Origin: Microbacterium sp. Nx66
Lineage (GTDB): Bacteria; Actinomycetota; Actinomycetes; Actinomycetales; Microbacteriaceae
DNA length: 64,000 nt
Assembly (NCBI RefSeq): GCF_904066215.1
Contig: NZ_LR880474.1
Location: 2,356,001 to 2,420,000, forward strand
Direction: 5' to 3'
The position numbers were made by a program, and so were the translations under genes. The notes under the pieces are model-generated. The model was not told the DNA's origin. It made no database searches and saw only the letters and a list, made by a program, of their open reading frames with translations. Positions 1 through 8,877 of the stretch are shown piece after piece. Within the stretch, counting starts at the first letter, position 1. Each line of letters starts with the position of its first letter.

Positions 1-956
1 AGGGCGAGCCCTGCGTGACGCACGTCGGCCACGACGGCGCCGGCCACTTCGTCAAGATGGTGCACAACGGCATCGAGTACGCGGACATGCAGCTCATCGC
101 CGAGGCCTACGACCTCATCCGTCGCGGCACCGGCAAGACCCCCGCAGAGATCGCCGAGATCTTCGCCGAGTGGAACCGCGGAGAGCTGGAGTCGTACCTC
201 ATCGAGATCACGGCCGAGGTGCTGCGCCAGGTCGACGCGGCGACCGGTAAGCCGCTGGTCGACGTCATCCTGGACCAGGCCGGCGCGAAGGGCACCGGCG
301 CCTGGACGGTGCAGACCGCGCTCTCGCTCGGCGTCCCGGTCTCGGGCATCGCCGAGGCGACGTTCGCCCGGTCCCTCTCCTCCCACCCCGAGCAGCGCGC
401 GGTCGCCGCGGCGCTTCCCGGTCCGGACGAGGAGTTCACGGTCCCGGCCGACGAGGTCGACGCTTTCGTCGAGGACGTCCGCCTGGCGCTCTATGCCTCC
501 AAGATCGTCGCGTACTCGCAGGGCTTCGACGAGATCCGTGCCGGCGCCGCCGAGTACGGCTGGAACATCGACCTCGGTGCGATCTCGAAGATCTGGCGCG
601 GCGGCTGCATCATCCGTGCGCAGTTCCTGAACCGGATCGCCGACGCCTACGCGGAGACCCCCGACCTGCCCGTGCTGATGACGGCTCCGTACTTCGCCGA
701 GGCACTCACCCGCGGCCAGGCGGCATGGCGTCGCGTGGTGGTCACGGCGGCGCAGTCCGGCATCCCGGCTCCGGCGTTCTCGTCGTCGCTGTCGTACTAC
801 GACGGCATCCGCGCCGACCGCCTCCCGGCTGCTCTCGTGCAGGGTCAGCGCGACTTCTTCGGCGCGCACACCTACAAGCGCATCGACAAGGAGGGCACCT
901 TCCACACGCTGTGGTCGGGCGACCGCTCCGAGATCGAGGCCGAAGACACGCACTGA
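1..956 (+). CDS. gnd: 6-phosphogluconate dehydrogenase, decarboxylating (3' part)
   Basis: Oxidative decarboxylation of 6-phosphogluconate to ribulose 5-phosphate in the pentose phosphate pathway, cytoplasmic. The frame is open to the window edge (first whole codon at 3), so the N-terminal Rossmann domain is missing and the GTG at 15 is not the true start. The all-helical substrate and dimerisation domain is present: GAGHFVKMVHNGIEYADMQ near the beginning holds the K-x-x-H-N-G substrate and catalytic residues, and QGQRDFFGAHTYKR near the end is the usual C-terminal signature. About 317 residues are visible of a usual 470-490. It ends in a strong hairpin shared with the convergent FAD oxidase gene. 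Confidence 0.96.
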   Translation, partial: GEPCVTHVGHDGAGHFVKMVHNGIEYADMQLIAEAYDLIRRGTGKTPAEIAEIFAEWNRGELESYLIEITAEVLRQVDAATGKPLVDVILDQAGAKGTGAWTVQTALSLGVPVSGIAEATFARSLSSHPEQRAVAAALPGPDEEFTVPADEVDAFVEDVRLALYASKIVAYSQGFDEIRAGAAEYGWNIDLGAISKIWRGGCIIRAQFLNRIADAYAETPDLPVLMTAPYFAEALTRGQAAWRRVVVTAAQSGIPAPAFSSSLSYYDGIRADRLPAALVQGQRDFFGAHTYKRIDKEGTFHTLWSGDRSEIEAEDTH

Positions 957-968
957 CCTCGGGTCTGC

Positions 969-1002
969 GAAGGGCCGGGCACCGTACGGTGCTCGGCCCT
1001 TC
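969..1002. terminator. Bidirectional terminator hairpin between gnd and the FAD oxidase gene
   Basis: Near-perfect inverted repeat, arms GAAGGGCCGGGCACC and GGTGCTCGGCCCTTC around a GTAC loop, with one mismatch. It sits in the 51-bp gap between two convergent genes, so it can serve both. No U-tract is clear, which is common in high-GC actinobacteria. Confidence 0.8.
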
Positions 1003-1007
1003 GTGCG

Positions 1008-2264
1008 TCACACGAGGATGTTGTGGTTGCGGCGGAACACGTTCTGCGGGTCCCACTGCGCCTTCACCGCCCGCAGACGCGCGTAGCCGTCGCCGTCGTA
1101 CATCCCGGACACCTCGTCCGGTCGCTCCCGGTCGACGAAGTTGCTGTACTCGGCGAGGCGGCCCGCGACGATCCGCTGCGCGTCGGCGGCGGCCTTCGCC
1201 CGCCCCTCCTCGTCGAGCATCCCCGGGACATCGAAGGCACCGGCCATGACGAACCAGGTCGCGGTGCGCGCCGGGAAGGCCGTCTCCTCCTGCGGAACGT
1301 CGCCGAACGCCCCGCCGAGGGACCGGAGGAAGACGACCGAGGCGGGGTACTCCCGCCGATAGGCCACCAGCCGATCGATCGTCTCGTCGTCGAGGTCGGC
1401 GACGAGACCGTTCCCGCCGAGGAACCCGGGAGGGGCGGGAGCCTCGCCGCCCTCGGGCTGCGGCATCTCCATCAGGATCTCCCGATAGGCGGGTTCGGTG
1501 ATCTCCGTCGTGACACCGTCGAGGGCGGTGATCGGCGCGAGCTCCACGCGCAGCGCCTCCGGGTCGGGCCCGGCCCACACGGCGGTCAGCCGGGCACCGG
1601 CCGGAGCGCTCGGGTCCATGGGCGGCACGTCCATATATGTGACGGTCAGCTCGCGCGGGGCGTCGCGGAGGACTTCGCGCGCGGCCCGGAGCACGGCCGT
1701 CGCGTCGCCCTCGACGACGGACTCGGCCAGCGCGATCCCCGGCAGGCGATGCGCTTCGAAGTCGAAACGGGTGACGATGCCGAAGTTGCCGCCACCGCCG
1801 CGCAGCGCCCAGAACAGGTCGGGATGCTGCGTGGCCGAGACCTCCACCACGTCTCCGCTCGCGGTGACGACCTGGGCGCCGACGAGCTGATCGACGGCGA
1901 GACCCCAGGCGCGCACCATCCAGCCGATGCCGCCGCCGAGGGTGAGACCGCCGACGCCGACGCTGGCCGTGTCGCCGGAGCTCAGGGCGAGGCCGTGGCC
2001 GGCGAGAGTCTTCGCGACGTCGCCCCACACGGCACCGCCGCCGATGCGCACGGCGGTGCTGTCGACCTCGATCGAGGAGAGCGCCCCGAGTTCGAGGCGC
2101 AGACCGGGAGCGGGGGCGTGGGACCAGGGCCCGTGGCCGCCGGAGACGACGGTCAGGGGGACCGCCTCCTGCGCGGCGGCGCGGACGAGCGCGGCGACCT
2201 CGGAGACGGTGGAGGGACGGTGGACGGTGGGCTGTGCGGATTCGACGTGGTCGACCATGAGCAC
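1008..2264 (-). CDS. FAD-binding (BBE-like) oxidoreductase
   Basis: 418-residue flavoprotein of the PCMH/berberine-bridge-like oxidase family, probably cytoplasmic because no signal peptide is seen. The N-terminal FAD domain (about 15-185) carries VVSGGHG, with His44 at the usual site of 8-alpha-histidyl FAD linkage, and the block GGLTLGGGIGWM. The Cys used for a second covalent link in bicovalent members is absent there. The C-terminus DPQNVFRRNHNI is the BBE tail. The substrate cannot be read from sequence; relatives oxidise sugars, alcohols or aromatic compounds. It is a single-gene unit, and the start could be either Met1 or Met3. Confidence 0.85.
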   Translation of the reverse strand: MLMVDHVESAQPTVHRPSTVSEVAALVRAAAQEAVPLTVVSGGHGPWSHAPAPGLRLELGALSSIEVDSTAVRIGGGAVWGDVAKTLAGHGLALSSGDTASVGVGGLTLGGGIGWMVRAWGLAVDQLVGAQVVTASGDVVEVSATQHPDLFWALRGGGGNFGIVTRFDFEAHRLPGIALAESVVEGDATAVLRAAREVLRDAPRELTVTYMDVPPMDPSAPAGARLTAVWAGPDPEALRVELAPITALDGVTTEITEPAYREILMEMPQPEGGEAPAPPGFLGGNGLVADLDDETIDRLVAYRREYPASVVFLRSLGGAFGDVPQEETAFPARTATWFVMAGAFDVPGMLDEEGRAKAAADAQRIVAGRLAEYSNFVDRERPDEVSGMYDGDGYARLRAVKAQWDPQNVFRRNHNILV

Positions 2265-2295
2265 ACGGTAGACCCGGGGTCGGACATCGCGGAAG

Positions 2296-2321
2296 AGGGG
2301 CGGCTCGCCGTCCGCCCCTCC
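2296..2321. terminator. Terminator hairpin for the ABC exporter operon
   Basis: Perfect 9-bp inverted repeat GAGGGGCGG / CCGCCCCTC with an 8-nt loop. It lies 14 bp past the stop of the minus-strand ATPase gene and upstream of the FAD oxidase start. It most likely ends the 4571-to-2335 operon. Confidence 0.7.
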
Positions 2322-2334
2322 CCCGCGCCGCCGA

Positions 2335-3063
2335 CTACCGGGTGATGTCCCTCACCGTCCCCTGCGTCAGACGCAGCCGTTTCGTCGCCCGCCGCGCCAC
2401 CGCGGAGTCGTGCGTGACCACGACCATGGTGATGCCCTCCGCGCACAGCCGTTCGAGGAGGTCGAGGATCTCGTCGCGCATGCTCTCGTCGAGGTTGCCC
2501 GTCGGCTCGTCCGCGAGCAGCACTCGGGGGCGTTTGACGATCGCCCGCGCGATCGCGACACGCTGCTGCTGCCCGCCGGACAACTCTGCGGGACGATGGT
2601 CTCCGCGGTCCGCCAGGCCGACGTGGGCGAGAGCGGCGGCGACCCGCGTGCGTCGTTCCGCCGGGTCGATGCCGAGCGGCTCCAGGGCCATGTCGACGTT
2701 CTCCACCGCCGTCAGCGTCGGGATCAGGTTGAACCCCTGGAAGACGAATCCGATCTCCTGCGCGCGGATCCGTCCCAGCTCCGACGGCGACGCCGACGAC
2801 AGTTCACGGCCGTCCAGCTGCAACGTCCCAGCAGTCGGGGTGTCGAGCGCCCCCAGCAGCTGCAGCAGCGTCGACTTGCCTCCTCCGGTCGGCCCCTGGA
2901 TCGTGACGAAGGCGCCGGGCATGATCTCCAGGTCGACGCCGGTGAGCGCGGTCACCGTCCGTCCCCTCCGCGTATAGGTGCGCGTGACACCCGTCGCCCG
3001 GTACAGCGGGGTCGCCGCCGACGAGGCCGGAACGCGGGCCTCGGAATCCGTCATCGTGGTCAT
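2335..3063 (-). CDS. ABC exporter ATP-binding protein (MacB/LolD type)
   Basis: 242-residue ATPase that energises the neighbouring FtsX/MacB-like permease. Visible motifs in order: Walker A GPTGGGKST, Q-loop FVFQGFNLI, signature LSGGQQQR, Walker B VLLADEPTGNLD and the H-loop VVTHDS. The start is the ATG ending at 3063 because GAAGGAG lies 6 nt upstream of it; the open frame runs on to 3471 but that part overlaps the permease gene. It is 38 bp downstream of the permease gene and co-transcribed with it. Known relatives export peptides, antibiotics or lipoproteins, or act mechanically on the cell envelope. The substrate here is unknown. Confidence 0.93.
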   Translation of the reverse strand: MTTMTDSEARVPASSAATPLYRATGVTRTYTRRGRTVTALTGVDLEIMPGAFVTIQGPTGGGKSTLLQLLGALDTPTAGTLQLDGRELSSASPSELGRIRAQEIGFVFQGFNLIPTLTAVENVDMALEPLGIDPAERRTRVAAALAHVGLADRGDHRPAELSGGQQQRVAIARAIVKRPRVLLADEPTGNLDESMRDEILDLLERLCAEGITMVVVTHDSAVARRATKRLRLTQGTVRDITR

Positions 3064-3101
3064 CTCGGTCTCCTTCTCTCCTGTGTGGTTCGCGACGCCG
3101 C

Positions 3102-4571
3102 TCATGCGACGGACCGCAGGGCCTCTGCCGGGCTCAGTCGCGCCGCCCGCCAGCCTCCGAAGGCGCCGGCGACGAGCCCGCCCAGCACCGCGAGGCCCAC
3201 GGCGGCGACGAGCACCCAGGGGGTCAGCGGTGCCTGCAGCACGATGTCGGTGGCGGTCTCCGCGCCCGGGGCCATGCCACCGGGGCCACCGAAGCCGCCT
3301 CCTCCCTCCGGGCCTCCGCCGACGGCCGCGGAGCCGGCGGCTACGCTCGGCTGCGCGACGGTGATGATCAGGATCCCGGCGAGGCCGAGCACGAGACCTG
3401 CCGCTCCTCCGAGGAGTCCCTGCACCATCGACTCCCCGGCGACCTGACGCACGACGCGGCCGTTCGACCACCCCATCGCCTTCAGGGTGCCGAACTCACG
3501 GGTGCGACGGCCGACGCCGGAGAGGGTGAGGAGCACCGAGAGCAGCACGGCGACGGCGAGGACGATGATCGACAGCCAGGTGCCGAGATTCGTGACGAGC
3601 GCCGTCGCGTTCGAGAGCGAGCCGGACACGGTCGCAGCGAGCTCGGACTGGGAGGAGACGGTGGCGTCGGGAAGCTCCTCCGCCAAGGCCGTCTGCACCT
3701 CGTCGAGGGACGCCGCCGAATCCGCCTGCACGTACACCGTGGAGATCACGTCCTCCACGCCGGCCAGCTCCTGCGCGGTGTCGAGCGGGAGGTAGACGTC
3801 CGCCGCGGTGTCTGCGGCATCCGACGCCGAGGTGAGGAGGCCGACGACCTCGACGTCGGAACCCGCGACGTCCAGGGTGTCGCCGACGGCGATGTCTTCG
3901 CTCGCGGCGTACGTGCTGTCCACCAGCGCGACGAGGGCTCCGTTGTCGTCGGCGTCCAGCCCACGCCCCTCGCCGATCTCGGCGGAGGCCAGCGGGCCGA
4001 CCTCCGTCGCGGACGGGTCGATGCCGAGGACGGTGAACGAGTCGATGCCGAACGCACCGCCACCGCCACCGCCACCGCCGCCCTGCGGAGGAGCCTGGCC
4101 CTCCGCAGGCGCCTCGCCGCCCTCCGCGCCGTCCTGCCCGCCGAAGCCGCCGCTCGGCAGCTCACCGGAGAAGGTCGAGTTCGTCAGGCTCAGCGCACCG
4201 GTCGCGGCGGCGACGCCGTCGGTACCGGCCACCGTGTCCAGCACCGCGGCATCGAGCGTCGTCCGGCCGAAGTCCGTGCGCAGGGTCGACTGCTCCAGGG
4301 TCGTGGTCTCGCCGTCGCTCTCCCCCGCGTCCTCGTCGAAGTCGAACCGCGGGCCCGTCCCGTCGCCCGGTTCCGCGGCGGCGCCGGTGACGGTGAGATC
4401 CGTCCCCACTCCGTAGACCGCTGCCAGCGACTGGGTCTGGGCGTCGCGCACACCGGTCGTCAGGGCGTTCACCACGATCACCAGTCCGATCGCGATCGCG
4501 AGCCCGATGGCCACGATCGCCGTCTGCTTCTTGCGGCACGCGAGTTCGCGCCGCAGATATCGTCCGTACAT
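3102..4571 (-). CDS. ABC transporter permease, MacB_PCD/FtsX family
   Basis: 489 residues. One N-terminal membrane segment (about 17-40), a large extracytoplasmic MacB periplasmic-core-like domain, then three C-terminal segments of an FtsX domain (starting near 330, 375 and 450). It pairs with the ATPase at 2335-3063. Oddities: the outside domain contains acidic (DFDEDAGESDGE) and Gly/Gln/Pro-rich linkers, including nine consecutive glycines encoded by four exact ACCGCC repeats (4056-4079), and a further Gly-rich loop precedes the last helices. RBS GGAGGAGAGAC precedes the ATG. The gene diverges from a two-component system at 4736, which is the likely regulator. Confidence 0.9.
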   Translation of the reverse strand: MYGRYLRRELACRKKQTAIVAIGLAIAIGLVIVVNALTTGVRDAQTQSLAAVYGVGTDLTVTGAAAEPGDGTGPRFDFDEDAGESDGETTTLEQSTLRTDFGRTTLDAAVLDTVAGTDGVAAATGALSLTNSTFSGELPSGGFGGQDGAEGGEAPAEGQAPPQGGGGGGGGGAFGIDSFTVLGIDPSATEVGPLASAEIGEGRGLDADDNGALVALVDSTYAASEDIAVGDTLDVAGSDVEVVGLLTSASDAADTAADVYLPLDTAQELAGVEDVISTVYVQADSAASLDEVQTALAEELPDATVSSQSELAATVSGSLSNATALVTNLGTWLSIIVLAVAVLLSVLLTLSGVGRRTREFGTLKAMGWSNGRVVRQVAGESMVQGLLGGAAGLVLGLAGILIITVAQPSVAAGSAAVGGGPEGGGGFGGPGGMAPGAETATDIVLQAPLTPWVLVAAVGLAVLGGLVAGAFGGWRAARLSPAEALRSVA

Positions 4572-4653
4572 GTCTCTCCTCCCGCCGCGACGATCGCGGC
4601 GCGGAACCGACGCTAGGGACGACCGTTATGCGGATCCGAGGGACGGATGATGA

Positions 4654-4714
4654 GGGTTCTATGAGGCGGACATCTCCCAGAGAACCCATAGCCCGTTCCA
4701 TAGAAATCACATAG
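4654..4714 (+). promoter_or_regulatory. Candidate response-regulator box: CATAG direct repeats and an inverted repeat
   Basis: Three CATAG words on the plus strand at 4687, 4699 and 4710 (spacing 12 and 11 bp) lie just upstream of the regulator start at 4736. A reverse copy, CTATG, is at 4659. GGGTTCT (4654-4660) and AGAACCC (4681-4687) form an inverted repeat. Direct repeats at one helical turn are the usual binding pattern of OmpR-family regulators. Position between divergent units suggests autoregulation and control of the exporter. Binding is inferred. Confidence 0.55.
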
Positions 4715-4735
4715 GAAGTTCCGCAGAATAGAGGC

Positions 4736-5464
4736 ATGACCAGCGACCTGCCCGAACTGCGCCGCCCCGACGGCTCCCCTCTGCGCATCCTCGCCGTGGA
4801 CGACGAGCAGATGCTCACCGATCTGCTCGCCATGGCCCTGCGCATGGAGGGCTGGGAGGTGCGCACCGCGTCCTCCGGCCTCGAGGCGCTCCAGGTCGCG
4901 AAGGAGTTCGAGCCGGACGCCCTCGTGCTCGACATCATGATGCCCGACCTCGACGGGATGGCCGTGCTCAAGCGGCTCCGCGAAGCGGGCAACCTCGTCC
5001 CCGTCCTCTTCCTGACGGCGAAGGACGCCGTGGGCGACCGCGTCGCCGGGCTCACCGCCGGGGGCGACGACTATGTGACCAAGCCGTTCAGCCTGGAGGA
5101 GGTGATCGCCCGGCTCCGTGCGATCATCCGGCGCACCGGGCACGCCAGCGCCGACGACGGGCAGTCGATCCTCCGGGTCGCCGATCTCACGCTCAACGAG
5201 GACAGCCACGAGGTCGTCCGGGACGGCGTGGAGATCGAGCTGACCGCGACCGAGTTCGAGCTGCTGCGGTACCTCATGCGCAACGAGCGCCGGGTGCTGT
5301 CCAAGGCGCAGATCCTGGACCGCGTCTGGAGCTACGACTTCGGTGGCAAGTCGTCGGTCGTGGAGCTCTACATCTCCTATCTCCGGAAGAAGATCGACGC
5401 CGGCCGCACGCCCCTCCTGCACACTGTGCGCGGCGTCGGCTACATGATCAAGGCCCCGCAGTGA
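4736..5464 (+). CDS. OmpR-family response regulator
   Basis: 242 residues. Receiver domain about 16-130 with acidic pocket D22-D23, phosphoacceptor D66 (VLDIMMPDLDG), T94 and K116. The winged-helix DNA-binding domain is about 145-240 (TATEFELLRYLMRNERRVLS, GGKSSVVELYISYLRKK, VRGVGYMI). It resembles the TrcR/PhoP group of actinobacteria. It shares a GTGA overlap with the sensor kinase gene, so the two are translationally coupled. The signal is unknown; the divergent MacB-type exporter is the obvious target. Confidence 0.95.
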   Translation: MTSDLPELRRPDGSPLRILAVDDEQMLTDLLAMALRMEGWEVRTASSGLEALQVAKEFEPDALVLDIMMPDLDGMAVLKRLREAGNLVPVLFLTAKDAVGDRVAGLTAGGDDYVTKPFSLEEVIARLRAIIRRTGHASADDGQSILRVADLTLNEDSHEVVRDGVEIELTATEFELLRYLMRNERRVLSKAQILDRVWSYDFGGKSSVVELYISYLRKKIDAGRTPLLHTVRGVGYMIKAPQ

Positions 5465-6978
5465 GCGGAGCGACGGTGACGCGACGGCCCATGAGCCTGC
5501 AGACGCGGCTGATGACCGCGGTGATCGGGTTCGTGTCGCTGATCCTCGTCATCGTCGCCGTCATCACCAGCGCCACCCTCGGCAGCACGCTGGAGGACCA
5601 GCTCGACAACAAGGTGAAGAGCTACGCCGCGACGATCAGGGATCGGATCGTGGAGGGGATCGCGCCGTCCGAGGCCACTGTCGACAACATCCTGTATCGC
5701 CTGGACCCCATGCCCGGGCTGCTGCTGTCGCTCGGCAGCCCCATCGCGGGACCGAGCGGCGTCGCCTTCGAGGACAGCCGCGGGGCGCTGAACAGCGCGC
5801 CGCAGCCGCTCACCCCCGATCAGCTGCAGCAGCTCTACGGCACGGTCGCGCTCGGCACCCCCGCCACGGTCTCCTTCGACGGCCTCGGCTCGTATCGGGT
5901 CGTCGCGACCACCGCGAGCAACGGCGTCGTCGTCGTAACGGGCCTCCCCCGCGACGATGTCCAGAATCAGCTCACGCAGCTCCTCACCGTGATCCTGCTC
6001 GCCACGGCGGGCGGCCTGATCCTCCTCGCCCTCACCACGGCGGTCACGATCCGCGTGGGGCTGCGGCCGCTGCGCGCGGTCGCAGCGACCGCGACGAGGG
6101 TCGCCAATCAGCAGCTCGACCGCGGCGAGGTCAGCATCACCGAGCGCGTGCCGGCGAGCGAGGCCGATCCGCGGACGGAGACCGGGCTCGTCGGCGCCGC
6201 GCTCAACAAGCTGCTCGACCACGTGGACACGTCCCTCTCGGCGCGACAGAAGAACGAGGAGCAGATGCGCCGGTTCGTCGCCGACGCGAGCCATGAGCTG
6301 CGTACGCCTCTGGCCTCGATCCGCGGCTACTCGGAGCTCTCGCTGCGGGCACTGCGTCAGGCGCCGGAGGCGACGAAGGAAGACGCGGTCATCGAGGGCA
6401 CGACCTCCTCCTTGGAGCGCATCCAGGCGCAGTCGCTGCGGATGACGCGACTCGTGGAGGACCTCCTGCTCCTCGCCCGCCTCGACGAGGGCCGTGAGCT
6501 CGTGTACGGCACGGTCGACCTCGCCCAGCTCGCCCTCGAGGGCCTCTCGGATGCGCGGCCGACGGCGGCCGACCATCACTGGAACATCGAGGTGCCGGAC
6601 GAGCCGGTGACCGTCGTCGGTGATGCGGGGCGCCTGCATCAGGTCGTCGCGAACCTGCTCGCCAACGCCCGGACGCACACCCCCGCGGGGACCACGGTGA
6701 CGTTGAGCGTGGCTCGGGAGGGCGACGAGGCCGTGCTGCGCGTGCACGACGACGGCCCGGGGATCGATCCCGCCCTCCGCGACGAGCTCTTCGCCCGGTT
6801 CGCCCGCGGGGACAGCTCCCGCGCCCGGCAGACCGGCGGCACCGGGCTCGGTCTCGCGATCGTCAAGGCCATCGTGGAGGGTCATCACGGCCGCATCTCG
6901 GTCGAGAGCGAGCCCGGCGACACGACCTTCACGGTCCGTATCCCGATGACTCCCCCCGGCGAGACCCCGCCCGACTGA
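5461..6978 (+). CDS. Sensor histidine kinase (HAMP-HisKA-HATPase)
   Basis: 505 residues with a GTG start inside the regulator's stop. Membrane segments are about 20-42 and 173-198, enclosing an extracytoplasmic sensor of about 130 residues. HAMP follows (about 198-260). The dimerisation box DASHELRTPLASIRGYSE carries His278. The ATP-binding domain shows N-box NLLANARTH, G1 DDGPGIDP and G2 GGTGLGLAIV. It should phosphorylate the adjacent regulator at D66. The ligand is unknown; pairing with a MacB-like pump fits envelope stress or peptide detection, which is an inference. Confidence 0.95.
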   Translation: MSGATVTRRPMSLQTRLMTAVIGFVSLILVIVAVITSATLGSTLEDQLDNKVKSYAATIRDRIVEGIAPSEATVDNILYRLDPMPGLLLSLGSPIAGPSGVAFEDSRGALNSAPQPLTPDQLQQLYGTVALGTPATVSFDGLGSYRVVATTASNGVVVVTGLPRDDVQNQLTQLLTVILLATAGGLILLALTTAVTIRVGLRPLRAVAATATRVANQQLDRGEVSITERVPASEADPRTETGLVGAALNKLLDHVDTSLSARQKNEEQMRRFVADASHELRTPLASIRGYSELSLRALRQAPEATKEDAVIEGTTSSLERIQAQSLRMTRLVEDLLLLARLDEGRELVYGTVDLAQLALEGLSDARPTAADHHWNIEVPDEPVTVVGDAGRLHQVVANLLANARTHTPAGTTVTLSVAREGDEAVLRVHDDGPGIDPALRDELFARFARGDSSRARQTGGTGLGLAIVKAIVEGHHGRISVESEPGDTTFTVRIPMTPPGETPPD

Positions 6979-7302
6979 CCCGGGGGTTCCGACTTCTGTC
7001 GCGCCCACCTGCACGACCCGACCCCGTCCGCACGACCGATCCGTCCATCCCGTCGTGCACCCGTGGCCAGGTCCTGCGGGTGCCCCCCGGCCGGTGTCCG
7101 AGGTCGAGCCGAGCCCGTGCTCACCCGCACGATCCTGTCCCGTCCGCACGACCGATCCGTCCGTCCGCGTTCTGTCGTGGCCGGGCCGCCTGCACGATCC
7201 GGGGGCGGATGCACGACGAGACCGGGGATTCCGTCGTGCGGGTGTCGCGGGGTCGTGCAGGCGTCGCAAATCCCAGGCCGAGGGAAGGGAAGACGATCCG
7301 GG
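6979..7302. repeat. Gene-free 324-bp gap filled with a GTGCA/TGCACGA repeat cluster
   Basis: No gene is seen here, between convergent genes. Repeats run from about 7010 to 7268. TGCACGACCC (7010), CGTCGTGCAC (7051), TGCACGATCC (7191), ATGCACGACG and GGTCGTGCAG (7251) recur in both orientations. A 24-bp segment, CCGTCCGCACGACCGATCCG and flanking bases, is exactly duplicated (7023-7046 and 7139-7162). The same words fill the gaps near 14.1 and 15.6 kb, so this is a dispersed intergenic family. It may fold into terminator-like hairpins; function is unknown. Confidence 0.75.
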
Positions 7303-8877
7303 TCAGTAGCCGGCGAAGGCGTCCGTGGTGAGGGAACGGGCCTTCTGCAGCGCGGGCGCGAGGTCGGCGATGAGCCGCGGCGGGCCGGAGATGAACGCGT
7401 GCCGCGCCGAGAGGTCGTCCACCGCGCTCTCCAGGGTCCCCGCGTCCAGGCGCGCCCCCTGCCCCCACGTCCAGTGCGGAGGAAGGTCGGCCGGCTCGTC
7501 GCGGGTGAACACGACCGTGCGCACACCCGTCGCGGCCAGCTCGTCCCGGAAGGCGAGCTCCTCCGCCGAGGACGCCACATAGACGAGAACGATGTCACGC
7601 CGCTGCCCCGTCGCCTGGAGCTGCCGAAGCTGCGAGACGAACGGTGTCACACCGATGCCGGCCGCCACCATGAGTACCGGTTGCTCGCCACGCGGCAGGA
7701 TGAAATCGCCCCAGGTGCCCGTCACCGCGAAGGTCGCGCCGGGCGCGGCCGCCGCGAGAGCGCGCTTGTAGCTCGACGGATGCTGCTGGTCGCCGTTCTT
7801 GTAGGCGATGCGGAGTGTCGGGAGGTCGGCGGGGGCGGACACGATGCTGAACTCGCGGCGCGTCCCCCGCGCGTCAGGGCGCCGATGCGGGACATCGAGC
7901 TCGAGGTACTGCCCGGGCAGGAACCGCACGCGGCCCTTCGCCCGGAACGTGAGCTCCTGCGCGGTCGGCGTCACGAAGTCGCGGCGCTCGAGGACGAGGC
8001 GCACCGAACCGCGGAGGGCGAACGCGAAGGCCACGAGGTTGCCGATGAGCAGGGCGCGCTCCTGCCCGAGCGTGAAGAGGCCCCCCACCGAGATCGGCCA
8101 CCCCGCGAGGAGCCCGACCACGACGGCGACGACGAGCTGCTGACGACGCCGCGGCGGCAGCGTCAACGGCTCCGACAGCATGAACGCGCCGAGGAAGAGG
8201 AACGGCGACTGGAGCACTGCGAACGACAGTGCCGTCGTGAGATCGAAGGAGACGTCGAACTGCCCGGCCTGCACCGCCTGCCGCACGATCGACGTGGCCA
8301 CGGCGACGACGAGGAACAGGAGGACGACGCCGACCTTCTCCGTGCGCCACAGCACGGCCAGCCCGAGGAGGACGACAGGGATCACGAGAACCGGTGTGCC
8401 GACCCACCACGACGACGAGGTGCCGAGCCAGCTGAACGCGCCGAACGCTCCGAGGATCGACACCACCGCGGCGCCGAACGCGGCCGGATTGAAGATGTGT
8501 CGTCCCCGCCAGGCGATGAGGTACTTGGACGCGCTCGCCACCGCGCCGGCGATCGCGAGGCCGAGCAGGGCCGGCGGCTCGATACCAGGACGCAGCACGA
8601 ACAAGAGGATGAGGGCGGTGACGAGGGACGACTCGACGCGCCACGGAAGGCGAAGCAGGCGCTGGGCGACCGCGTCCACGGCGGCGATCGCCACCGCCAG
8701 CACCGCGAAGGAGGCCAGCAGCTCGACCGGGGTCGGAGAGACGATCACCCCGAGCAGGGAGAGCACGAGGGCGATGAGCGCGAGTGCCGTCAGCGCGAAC
8801 AGCACGAGGCGGTACATCGACAGCGCGCCGAGGACGGCGAGGACGCGCTGGCGGGCGGCGGCGAAGGCAGTGGTCAT
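7303..8877 (-). CDS. NqrB/RnfD-like membrane protein fused to an FAD/NAD(P)H reductase
   Basis: 524 residues. Residues about 20-295 form a polytopic RnfD/NqrB-type membrane domain, with the family motif FNPAAFG near 129-135 and about nine hydrophobic segments. Residues about 305-524 are a ferredoxin-NADP reductase-type domain: FLPGQYLEL, FAD-binding REFSIVS (about 341-347) and the nucleotide loop AAGIGVTPF (about 405-413). The start at 8877 overlaps the apbE stop by ATGA. It should take electrons from cytoplasmic NAD(P)H via FAD into membrane-bound flavin and on to the FMN-binding lipoprotein encoded first in this operon. The role is inferred from fusion and neighbours. Confidence 0.87.
   Translation of the reverse strand: MTTAFAAARQRVLAVLGALSMYRLVLFALTALALIALVLSLLGVIVSPTPVELLASFAVLAVAIAAVDAVAQRLLRLPWRVESSLVTALILLFVLRPGIEPPALLGLAIAGAVASASKYLIAWRGRHIFNPAAFGAAVVSILGAFGAFSWLGTSSSWWVGTPVLVIPVVLLGLAVLWRTEKVGVVLLFLVVAVATSIVRQAVQAGQFDVSFDLTTALSFAVLQSPFLFLGAFMLSEPLTLPPRRRQQLVVAVVVGLLAGWPISVGGLFTLGQERALLIGNLVAFAFALRGSVRLVLERRDFVTPTAQELTFRAKGRVRFLPGQYLELDVPHRRPDARGTRREFSIVSAPADLPTLRIAYKNGDQQHPSSYKRALAAAAPGATFAVTGTWGDFILPRGEQPVLMVAAGIGVTPFVSQLRQLQATGQRRDIVLVYVASSAEELAFRDELAATGVRTVVFTRDEPADLPPHWTWGQGARLDAGTLESAVDDLSARHAFISGPPRLIADLAPALQKARSLTTDAFAGY

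Noticed and set aside
15..15. GTG at 15 as the start of gnd
   Set aside because: Family sequence continues upstream in frame (GEPC before VTHVG) to the window edge; the gene is cut by the window.
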